Assembly (NCBI GenBank): GCA_002395085.1
Contig: DGVV01000104.1
Coordinates: 1-15,135 of the forward strand
Reading direction: 5' to 3'
DNA: 15,135 bases
Source: Ruminococcus sp. UBA4275
Lineage (GTDB): Bacteria; Bacillota; Clostridia; Oscillospirales; Ruminococcaceae
Below are positions 1-6,428 of this stretch, piece by piece. Below the pieces are notes generated by a model, which made no database searches, had not been told where the DNA came from, and saw only the letters and a list, made by a program, of their open reading frames with translations. Positions within the stretch are counted from its first letter, which is position 1; every line of letters starts with the position of its first letter. Made by a program: the position numbers and the translations under genes.

Positions 1-231
1 TTCAAAAAGCGCGCGGGGTCAAGGGTGAGTTTGCTTGCAAACTCATGCGAAGCGAGCGGCGCCCCTTGTCGCGATCCGCAGATCGCGAAACTCTCTAAGC
101 GTATCAAGAGCTCGGGGGCTTGGGCGCCTGCGATAGAGGCGCCCATTCCAAAATAGCATCGCGCAGCGATTCCTTATTTTATATTACAAATAAGATCAGC
201 TGAAAACCACCTAAATTGTTATTAGCCCATA
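1..231. repeat. Gene-free edge region with stacked palindromes; partial relative of the intergenic repeat
   Basis: I see no gene here. There are three strong inverted repeats in a row: GAGTTTGC/GCAAACTC (27-44), TCGCGATC/GATCGCGA (69-88) and GGGCGCC/GGCGCCC (122-144). The stretch at about 144-173 (CATTCCAAAA, then ATCGC-GCA-GCGAT) matches the end of the two intergenic repeats near 5685-5714 and 6398-6428. The GAGTTTGC hairpin with nearby GCGAAGCG resembles the extra segment of the copy near 6200-6250. This is probably a diverged or rearranged member of the same repeat family; it may extend beyond the window. Confidence 0.5.
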
Positions 232-274
232 AAAAAGCGCGAAACCGCCAAATGAGTGCGGCTTCGCGCTTTTT
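232..274. terminator. Strong, probably bidirectional intrinsic terminator
   Basis: A long hairpin has five A on the left and five T on the right. The stem is AAAAAGCGCGAA with CCGC, pairing with GCGG and TTCGCGCTTTTT around a loop of about nine bases. It lies about 36 bases beyond the stop codon of the minus-strand zinc-ribbon gene and so ends that transcript. The symmetrical A and T tracts would also let it work from the other side. Confidence 0.85.
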
Positions 275-310
275 GGGTTTGTATGGAAACGTTTGCTGAA
301 AAAAGCCGGA

Positions 311-703
311 TCAGAAAATAGACAGGAACTTCCAGAGGAAAAGCATGAACAATCCGACCATACCGAAGATGATAGCAATACAGTGCAGCACAATCAGCAG
401 CTTTGCAAGATTTTTTGCAGATTGATCGCGCACATGATTATACATAATGAACGAACCGAAAATACCAAGCAAAACCAGCACGAGTACCCAGCCGAACCAT
501 TGAAACGGTGTCATTACTTCGTTGACTTGCTGCCCGTAAACAGGCGGCAGAGGATCAACGCGCTGAATTTCCGGAAACGGGGTCAGCGTACCGACGGGCG
601 GCGCTTGCGGAATCACGGTATCCGGCTGCATTCCGCCGCACTGCGGACACTGCATTGCAAGATCCGGAATAATACGGCCGCAGCAGGTACAGAATTTCGC
701 CAT
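311..703 (-). CDS. Zinc-ribbon membrane protein, 130 aa
   Basis: A small protein with an N-terminal zinc ribbon: two knuckles, C5-x2-C8 and C19-x2-C22. A proline-rich linker (about 31-57) follows, then two hydrophobic segments (about 71-89 and 102-126) that should span the membrane. This layout is common in small Firmicute membrane proteins of unknown role, so I give no specific function. The start is supported by AAAGGAGG, nine bases upstream of the ATG. It has its own consensus-like promoter (736-764) and an intrinsic terminator just downstream, so it looks like an independent single-gene unit although it follows the VWA gene on the same strand. Confidence 0.8.
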   Translation of the reverse strand: MAKFCTCCGRIIPDLAMQCPQCGGMQPDTVIPQAPPVGTLTPFPEIQRVDPLPPVYGQQVNEVMTPFQWFGWVLVLVLLGIFGSFIMYNHVRDQSAKNLAKLLIVLHCIAIIFGMVGLFMLFLWKFLSIF

Positions 704-735
704 AACTGATTGCCTCCTTTTCTCATGTTTTCTAT

Positions 736-764
736 ATTATAACACAGGATTCATCCGGATGCAA
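736..764 (-). promoter_or_regulatory. Sigma-A-type promoter of the zinc-ribbon gene
   Basis: On the minus strand, TTGCAT (-35) is separated by 17 bases from TATAAT (-10). The predicted start of transcription lies about 25 bases before the zinc-ribbon ATG. It falls in the 132-base gap after the VWA gene, which shows no convincing terminator, so some read-through from the upstream operon is possible. Confidence 0.7.
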
Positions 765-835
765 TGGGGTCACAGCGAATTTAAGAGAGATTTCATATTA
801 TCATAATAGTATCGCACAATTTGAGGAGTAAAAGC

Positions 836-1963
836 TCATCTGCGGAGGGCATCGCGGAGCAAATCCGGCAATTTTTCGGGCGGACAGGCGAAACACGGGA
901 TGCCATAGGCAGCAAGCCGCTCCGCAAAAGATGCATCATAGCAGGGCGCACCACTGTCGGAAATCGACAATAGCACCGTCACGCGGACACCGCTATCATA
1001 GAGACTGACGAGTCTGCGTTCCAATTGCGCACGGTTTCCGCCCTCACAGAGATCCGTGATGAGAAACAGCGTGGTTTTGGTCGGTTCAGAGATCAGCCCC
1101 TCGCAGTAGGCAATGGATTTGTTAATATCCGTGCCGCCGCCAAGCTGAATGCCGTATAGCAAATCAACCGGATCGCTGCAAGTTTCGGTGAGATCATGCA
1201 CCTCTGTATTGAAGGCAATGATATGGGTGCGCAGCGCACGGATGCTTGCGAGAATGCAGCCCATCACCGAGGCATAAATGACAGATTCGCCCATCGAACC
1301 GCTTTGGTCGACATCGAGGATGACGGTGCGCGAACCCGAACGGGCTGCACGCTCATAAAAATAGAATTTCTCCGGCAGAATTGTCTGCGACTGGCGATCA
1401 TAATTCTTGAGATTCCGCCGCATTGTAAGCTTGAAATCGAGTGCCGCAGCAGAGGGCAGCGGGGAATGTGCGCGGCGGTTGAGTGCCGCAGTAACGGATC
1501 GCCGGAGATCATCCTCCAGCATCCGGTTAATCCGCTCCACGATTTTTTGTATGTAGATGCGTGCATTTTCCTTTGCACGCTGGGGAATCTGGTCTTTGAG
1601 CATCAGCAGCAGCGAAGCGGTCGCGATGTCAGGTTCAAGAGCATTGAGCATTTCCGGCTCAAAAAGCAGCTCCCGCATTCCGCGCCGTTCAATGGCATCG
1701 CGCTGAATAATCTGCACCTGCATCGGAGAAAAGAGTGCGCGCAGGTCGCCCAGCCACCGTGTGAGATGCAGCGAGCCTTTTCCCTTGCCCGCAGTCAGTG
1801 AAGCAGTTCCCTCGCTGCCGGCATCGCCGTAGATTTGCGAGAGGGCGCTGTCCATGAGCAAATCCTCCGCAGAGAGGGTGACTCCGCCGAAGGAATCGAG
1901 CTGCTTCTCCGCAGACTGCCCCAGAATCAGCCGCCAGCGCCGCAGCATATCCGCATTTTCCAT
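836..1963 (-). CDS. VWA-domain protein with intact MIDAS, partner of the MoxR ATPase
   Basis: 375 aa. The N-terminal half (about 1-205) is helical and charged. The C-terminal half is a von Willebrand A domain with a full metal-ion-dependent adhesion site: D219-Q-S221-G-S223, T278 in GGGTD, and D304 in LITD. No signal peptide or membrane segment is visible, so it should be cytoplasmic. VWA proteins encoded beside MoxR ATPases typically bind the ATPase and recruit a client through the metal site. The closest cluster relative I can name is E. coli YehP. The start at 1963 is chosen because AAGGCGGTGA (1968-1977) precedes it; the longer in-frame extension runs into an unusual non-coding module and lacks such a site. 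It is the last gene of the SWIM-HEAT-MoxR-DUF5682 series but is set apart by a 205-base gap, so it may have separate control. Confidence 0.88.
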   Translation of the reverse strand: MENADMLRRWRLILGQSAEKQLDSFGGVTLSAEDLLMDSALSQIYGDAGSEGTASLTAGKGKGSLHLTRWLGDLRALFSPMQVQIIQRDAIERRGMRELLFEPEMLNALEPDIATASLLLMLKDQIPQRAKENARIYIQKIVERINRMLEDDLRRSVTAALNRRAHSPLPSAAALDFKLTMRRNLKNYDRQSQTILPEKFYFYERAARSGSRTVILDVDQSGSMGESVIYASVMGCILASIRALRTHIIAFNTEVHDLTETCSDPVDLLYGIQLGGGTDINKSIAYCEGLISEPTKTTLFLITDLCEGGNRAQLERRLVSLYDSGVRVTVLLSISDSGAPCYDASFAERLAAYGIPCFACPPEKLPDLLRDALRR

Positions 1964-1977
1964 GCGTTCACCGCCTT

Positions 1978-2160
1978 TATGAAGATCACAGAGCTTGTGC
2001 AAAACGCTTTGCACAAACCGTTGTTGATTGTTGAAAGTTTGTGGAGTAAAAATCAGAATGCACGTATCTGCGTGAAAATAAATTTCAACATTCACGCTGT
2101 GGAGATCTGTGCAAAGCCGTGGAAACCTTGTCCGCGCAGAGTATACTATTTATAATAGTG
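1978..2160. promoter_or_regulatory. Origin-like, DnaA-box-like module upstream of the VWA gene
   Basis: This gap between the DUF5682 and VWA genes carries the same elements as oriC. There are TTTCAACA-type sites at 2029-2037 (TGTTGAAAG) and 2083-2090. There are inverted DnaA-box-like sites TGTGGAGTA (2040-2048), TGTGGAGAT (2098-2106) and CGTGGAAAC (2118-2126). GTCCGCGCAGA (2130-2140) is followed by an AT-rich GTATACTATTTATAATA (2141-2157). The last two correspond to 11457-11488 beside dnaA. A 9-bp hairpin, TTGTGCAAA/TTTGCACAA (1995-2016), sits just before the VWA ribosome binding site. I found no clear promoter on the minus strand here. The role is inferred: DnaA binding, titration or regulation. 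Confidence 0.5.
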
Positions 2161-2168
2161 TGCAGCGC

Positions 2169-4406
2169 TCAGATGCCGTCGAAATCAAAATCATCCAGGG
2201 CGTCAATCTCCGCCTGCTCATCTTCCGTTAAATCCGAGAAGACAATCTCCGCCGCCTGCAAACCGGACATCCCCAGCACCTCCCCGATATTCTCTGCAAT
2301 GTCAGATTTTTCCGCCGCGGTAAACTCAGAAAATGTACGCCGCAGCGCGAGCAATACCGGCTTGAATTCCTCGTCATCCAGCCCGCTGATGAAATCGCAG
2401 AGCTTTTCCCACAGGCTGAGCCGCCCGATGAGTGCGCGCCGGTTTCTCTTTGCGAGCCCCTCAAACCATGCCGCTGCATCCGCAGGGGGCGTGCCGCGGG
2501 AGAGCCGCCGCGAAATCAGCGTTGAGAGCTGCTCAGCGGAAATGCTGCCGCGCTCCGTGAGAATCGCAGCCGCAAAGCCGGAGATGAGCGCATTCACACG
2601 GTCACTCTCCGAAAACTGCATGAGCAATTTCAAAAAGCGCGTATCATCGAGAAAATCATGTGCAATACAGGCATCATTCACCGCCGTCACAGCAGCAATG
2701 AGTTCCGCCGCAGCATTCGCATCGCAGACCGCCGCCCCGCCTGCTGAGAGACAGAACCGCAGGTAAATCTGCTGAAGCAGCGGCGGCAGCGCAGAACTGT
2801 CAATCCGCCGGATACTGCCGAACCGCGCAATGCCGGAGAGTCTGCCAAGTGTCTTGCCGGCATCAGCAGCCGAGGCACAGTCAGCGGTCATGCGCTGCAC
2901 CGCAGAAACTGCCTCGCGCACGGCATCGGGCAGCCCGCAGAGGAAGGCGTCCGCCAGCACATCGGCGGCATCGGTGACGGCATTCGCATTTGCAAGCCGC
3001 ATTCCGAGCGCCGCACGGGCAGTCTGTTCCACGGTATCCCCCGTCAGCGATGCCTCCACAAGCTGAATTTCGGTTTCGGGCGTCCATTTAAGCGACCATC
3101 GCTCCGCCCACGTTGCATTGTCCTGCTGACGGGCAACCGGCGTGCCGAATTCCACGCCTGCCGTCCGGAGCTGATGCAGAAAACGTGAGCGATACAGGTC
3201 GAGAAACGCGGATTTTTCCGATTTTACGCGCAAATTCTCACGCAGATCAAGCTCGGTTTCCTGCGCCGAAGCAGTACGGAAGCGTTCGAGCTTGAGGTCA
3301 TGAAGCTGCCGCAGGAAGTCCTCCTGCACAGATGTATGCACGCTGCCCTCCGGCAGACTGCCGATTTTCGTCCCGATTTCCACATCCGCACAGGCAAGCG
3401 AAATCTCCCCAAAACTGCCGTGTCCGAGGCAGGTGACTGCCGCATCGCGCAGATCTGAGAGCGCAGGGATCACGCCGCCGCGCATCAGCGTGAGGGTATC
3501 TGCGAGACGCAGCGCCTCAATGACCTCCGCCGGGGAAGACGAATACCCATGCTGCCGCTGAAACGCCGCAAGCCTTGCGAGGTATGCAGCAGCCGCTTCC
3601 TGCAAACGACCACGCAGCCGGCAATTCCACAGAATCTCAAAAAATCCGGGTGCTTTGCTGCCCGCGCCGTATCCGCTGCGCTGCGAAAGCCGATAGAACG
3701 AATAGGGCATGAGCGTCGCATGGGATTTGACGGTTTTCAGCGTATCTGTGTGCTTTTTGTCAATGTTCGTGAAGGGAACATCCTGAAGGGCGGCGGTATG
3801 AAATGCACCCGTCACAACCGCAACCCGCCCGTATTTCTGTTCCGCCTCTGCGATGCATCGCCGCATGAAGGCTTCGCGCAGCGCATCATGCGGATGCAGT
3901 TCGCTGCATTCACGCAGGCTTTTGCCGTATTCCGCCGCAGCCGCGCAGAAATCCGCGAAGTCATTGCAGCCCTCAAAGCAATACTCCCAGAAGGTATCGG
4001 AATCCGTACCGGAGACCCGTTCCAGCCGCGCATAAACCGACTCCCCTGCCGGTTTTTCGCCGTTTTCGCCGTCCGCATCCGATTCTGATTCGTGCGCAAG
4101 GAGACAATCCGAAGGGAGATCACAAAACTGCACCGGAATACCGTGTGCAGCAGCCCATTTCATCGCCTGAAGTTCCGGCGAAAAATCCGCAAATGGATAC
4201 AGCACCGTTCTGACGGGCGCAGCATCGGTATATGCGAGAATCGCGGCAGGAAACCGCACATCCTCCGAACAAAGCGCAGCAATCATCCCGCTGAGGTCGG
4301 AAGGACCTTCAATCAGCAGGACATCCGGCTTTTCGCGTTCGAGAAATTCCCGCACGAAAAACGCGCAGGCAGGCGAAAAATGCCGCACCCCGAAATACAC
4401 AGCCAT
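2169..4406 (-). CDS. DUF5682-type protein with TraB/TIKI-like N-terminal region
   Basis: 745 aa, with no signal peptide or membrane segment. The N-terminus reads FGVRHFSPAC (residues 5-14), followed by an acidic IEGP (E33), FCDLP (about 94-98) and a GAFH motif (G200-H203). An early GxRH, a glutamate in an EGP context and a later G-x-x-H is the pattern of the TraB/TIKI/ChaN-like fold, whose members include suspected metal-dependent hydrolases. I infer the same fold here. The rest (about 210-745) is long, helical and Ala/Leu-rich, probably a repeat or scaffold region. Its ATG overlaps the MoxR stop by one base (TAATG), so translation is coupled and near 1:1 expression is likely. The family name is taken from the cluster context (MoxR-DUF5682-VWA-SWIM, as in E. 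coli yehM) and from the N-terminal motif; the biochemical role is unknown. Confidence 0.82.
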   Translation of the reverse strand: MAVYFGVRHFSPACAFFVREFLEREKPDVLLIEGPSDLSGMIAALCSEDVRFPAAILAYTDAAPVRTVLYPFADFSPELQAMKWAAAHGIPVQFCDLPSDCLLAHESESDADGENGEKPAGESVYARLERVSGTDSDTFWEYCFEGCNDFADFCAAAAEYGKSLRECSELHPHDALREAFMRRCIAEAEQKYGRVAVVTGAFHTAALQDVPFTNIDKKHTDTLKTVKSHATLMPYSFYRLSQRSGYGAGSKAPGFFEILWNCRLRGRLQEAAAAYLARLAAFQRQHGYSSSPAEVIEALRLADTLTLMRGGVIPALSDLRDAAVTCLGHGSFGEISLACADVEIGTKIGSLPEGSVHTSVQEDFLRQLHDLKLERFRTASAQETELDLRENLRVKSEKSAFLDLYRSRFLHQLRTAGVEFGTPVARQQDNATWAERWSLKWTPETEIQLVEASLTGDTVEQTARAALGMRLANANAVTDAADVLADAFLCGLPDAVREAVSAVQRMTADCASAADAGKTLGRLSGIARFGSIRRIDSSALPPLLQQIYLRFCLSAGGAAVCDANAAAELIAAVTAVNDACIAHDFLDDTRFLKLLMQFSESDRVNALISGFAAAILTERGSISAEQLSTLISRRLSRGTPPADAAAWFEGLAKRNRRALIGRLSLWEKLCDFISGLDDEEFKPVLLALRRTFSEFTAAEKSDIAENIGEVLGMSGLQAAEIVFSDLTEDEQAEIDALDDFDFDGI

Positions 4407-5491
4407 TACGGATTCAGCTCCCGGCAGGCAGCATAGAGGGCGTTATATTCGCCGCCTTTTTTGCGCATAACATTTTCGAGATACTCAATCCACGCCGCCT
4501 GATCCTTGCTTTCATCCTTGACGACCGCGCCCTGCAAAGCGGAAGCAAGTTCAGCATCCGTGACCTTGCCGCTGCCGAACGCACCCGCCATTGCCATGCT
4601 GTTGACCATCAGGGAGATTGCCTCAGCGGAAGACAGCACGCCGGTTGTCGGCTTGACCTTGACCTGTCCGTCGAGAGACTGCCCCTGCCGGAGTTCGCGG
4701 AAGACGGTGACGATCTTCTCGAATGCGGAGCGCGCAGGCAATTCCGCGTGCAAATCCATTCCCGCAGACATCTGCTCGGCACGGCTGCGAACAATCTCGA
4801 TTTCGGTTTCGAGGTCGGCGGGCGTCGGCAGCACAACGATGTTGAAACGGCGCTTGAGTGCGGCAGACATCTCATTGACGCCCTTATCGCGGGTATTGGC
4901 GGTTGCGATGACGGAGAAGCCCTTTTTCGCGGCGACTTCTGCGGAGAGTTCCGGCACAGAGATGCGCTTTTCGGAGAGAATCGAGATGAGAGCATCCTGC
5001 ACCTCAGAGGCGCAGCGGGAGATTTCCTCAATGCGGGCGATTGTGCCGGTCTCCATCGCGCGGTAGACCGGCGTTTTGACGAGCGCCTCGAAGGACGGAC
5101 CTTTTGCGAGCAAAAGCGCGTAATTCCACGAATAGCGAATCTGCTCCTCGGTCGTGCCGGCAGTACCCTGAATGACCTGCGAAGAATTGCCGTTGATGGC
5201 GGCGGTGAGATGCTCAGAGAGCCATGATTTCGCAGTACCCGGCTCACCGATGAGCAGAAGGGCGCGGTCAGTGACGAGCGTAGCGATGCAGATCTCGACT
5301 AGGCGCTTGTCACCGACGTATTTCGGGGTAATGACGGTGTCGCCCGCCTTGCCGCCGCAGATGTAGGTGAGGACAGAGCGCGGAGACATCTGCCAGCCCG
5401 CGGGAATCGGGGCAGTTTCGTGCGCAATGAGCGCGTTGATCTCGTTTTGATAGAGCTGCTCAGCAGGCAGCCGGAGTGTTTCCTTTTCCAT
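4406..5491 (-). CDS. MoxR-family AAA+ ATPase
   Basis: 361 aa, normal for a MoxR ATPase. Visible motifs are Walker A GEPGTAKS (82-89), a Walker B region TIARIEEISRC (150-160), sensor 1 in ATANTRDKG (N199) and a candidate arginine finger in LKRRFN (R214/R215). Walker B has Glu-Glu where most AAA+ proteins have Asp-Glu; with everything else intact I expect an active enzyme. MoxR ATPases form hexameric rings that remodel or activate protein complexes, typically with a VWA partner, and one lies two genes downstream. The E. coli counterpart in a similar cluster is YehL. The start at 5491 has AAGGAGG (5496-5502) just upstream. The upstream gap is filled by an intergenic repeat, and the downstream gene overlaps by one base. 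Confidence 0.92.
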   Translation of the reverse strand: MEKETLRLPAEQLYQNEINALIAHETAPIPAGWQMSPRSVLTYICGGKAGDTVITPKYVGDKRLVEICIATLVTDRALLLIGEPGTAKSWLSEHLTAAINGNSSQVIQGTAGTTEEQIRYSWNYALLLAKGPSFEALVKTPVYRAMETGTIARIEEISRCASEVQDALISILSEKRISVPELSAEVAAKKGFSVIATANTRDKGVNEMSAALKRRFNIVVLPTPADLETEIEIVRSRAEQMSAGMDLHAELPARSAFEKIVTVFRELRQGQSLDGQVKVKPTTGVLSSAEAISLMVNSMAMAGAFGSGKVTDAELASALQGAVVKDESKDQAAWIEYLENVMRKKGGEYNALYAACRELNP

Positions 5492-5511
5492 AGATCCTCC
5501 TTAAAATAATG

Positions 5512-5714
5512 TATCTCCGATGGATTGATAATGGGAATTCCGTCCTCATGCCCATGCTTAAAGGATACTATCCATTAAGAATCCCGTTATATGGATAATT
5601 GGTGTGCATTCGGTTCATTTAACTTGCATCATCCGCCATACACATTATGGGATTCCAAAGGGTCAGTGAACCTTTGGCATGGCTCCATTCCAAATCATCG
5701 CACAGCGATACCGC
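5512..5714. repeat. Intergenic structured repeat, copy A (about 203 bp)
   Basis: This is a direct copy of the repeat at 6175-6428. It fills nearly all the space between the stop of the 143-aa gene and the MoxR ribosome binding site. Shared blocks include TATCTCCGAT at one end, CCCATGCTTAAAGGAT, the block reading ATTAAGAATCCCGTTATATG, CACATTATGGGATTCC, and the terminal ATCGC-ACA-GCGAT followed by ACCGC. Internal inverted repeats include CCAAAGG with CCTTTGG (5655-5677) and ATGGATA/TATCCAT arms. It encodes no protein that I can support. Confidence 0.8.
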
Positions 5715-5718
5715 TATC

Positions 5719-6150
5719 TCAATAGTTCATTCCGTCGAGTTTCGAGAATTCTTCGCAGGCTTTTTCGGTTTCCGCGAGTAGATCTTCGAGCATTTTTCTG
5801 CGGTTTGCCCACTTTTCCTCCGTCAGGCTTGCATCAAGCCAGTACAGCCAGTCGTCAAAATCGCGCCGGATGTCCTCAATCAGCATCTTGGCAAAATCCG
5901 TCACAAATATGTCGCTCATGTAGGTAACACTCAGGTCGCTCGAAGAAATGATGTAGGTAGTCGCAAAATTGACGACGATTGTGGTGGTGGTTCCCTCAGA
6001 ATCGAGGAAAAAGGCAGCGGGGATTCCGTATTTCAGACTGCTCAGACAGGCGCGCAGCCAGTCAAACGGGATGTCGGTCAGGAAACTCACAGGGGCCTTG
6101 AAATCACCGAGCGTAAGTTCGCTCCATCCTGCTTCCGGTCTTGATAACAT
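5719..6150 (-). CDS. Uncharacterised 143-aa protein, flanked by direct repeats
   Basis: I do not recognise this protein. It has a mixed alpha/beta N-terminal half with hydrophobic strands (PAAFFLD about 44-50, TTIVVNF about 56-62) and a Trp/Asp-rich middle (FDDWLYWLD). The C-terminal half is a charged helix, perhaps a coiled coil. There is no signal peptide, membrane segment or cysteine motif. The start at 6150 is chosen because AAGGAGG (6159-6165) sits eight bases upstream; an ATG six codons earlier would lie on top of that site. It sits between the HEAT and MoxR genes, and each flanking gap is filled by one copy of the same repeat. That suggests a cassette inserted into an older operon. It could be an adaptor for the cluster or an unrelated passenger. 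Confidence 0.8.
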   Translation of the reverse strand: MLSRPEAGWSELTLGDFKAPVSFLTDIPFDWLRACLSSLKYGIPAAFFLDSEGTTTTIVVNFATTYIISSSDLSVTYMSDIFVTDFAKMLIEDIRRDFDDWLYWLDASLTEEKWANRRKMLEDLLAETEKACEEFSKLDGMNY

Positions 6151-6174
6151 TTGTCTTTCCTCCTTCATTCAGTG

Positions 6175-6428
6175 GCATCTCCGATAGATTATAATGGGGA
6201 CTTCCGCACGCTTCGCACACTTCGCTGTGAGTTTGCAGACAAACTCACCCCAAGCCCATGCTTAAAGGATGTTATCCATTAAGAATCCCGTTATATGGAT
6301 AATTGGCGTGCATTCGTTTAATTTTAACTTACATCATCCACCATACACATTATGGGATTCCAAAGGGTCAGTGACCCTTTGGCAGGTTTGGGCAGAGCCC
6401 ATTATAAATCATCGCGCAGCGATACCGC
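6175..6428. repeat. Intergenic structured repeat, copy B (about 254 bp)
   Basis: This is a direct copy of 5512-5714, with an extra segment of about 50 bases near 6209-6256. That segment includes a GTGAGTTTG/CAAACTCAC hairpin and CTTCGC repeats. It runs from just beyond the ribosome binding site of the 143-aa gene to the base before the HEAT-gene stop codon. It has a perfect odd palindrome: arms CCAAAGGGTCA and TGACCCTTTGG around a single G (6360-6382). It also has TTATCCAT/ATGGATAA arms, and the terminal ATCGC-GCA-GCGAT shared with copy A and with 158-170. It would be transcribed within the operon and should fold strongly as RNA. Confidence 0.8.

Noticed and set aside
293..709. A plus-strand open frame of 138 codons
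   Set aside because: It is the antisense shadow of the zinc-ribbon membrane protein, which has its own promoter, ribosome binding site and terminator.
780..835. A terminator for the VWA operon
   Set aside because: Only weak, AT-rich pairing is seen and there is no stem followed by a T tract on the minus strand.
1964..2095. An N-terminal extension of the VWA protein
   Set aside because: The internal ATG at 1963 has a strong ribosome binding site, and the extension runs through a hairpin and DnaA-box-like sites, so it reads as non-coding.
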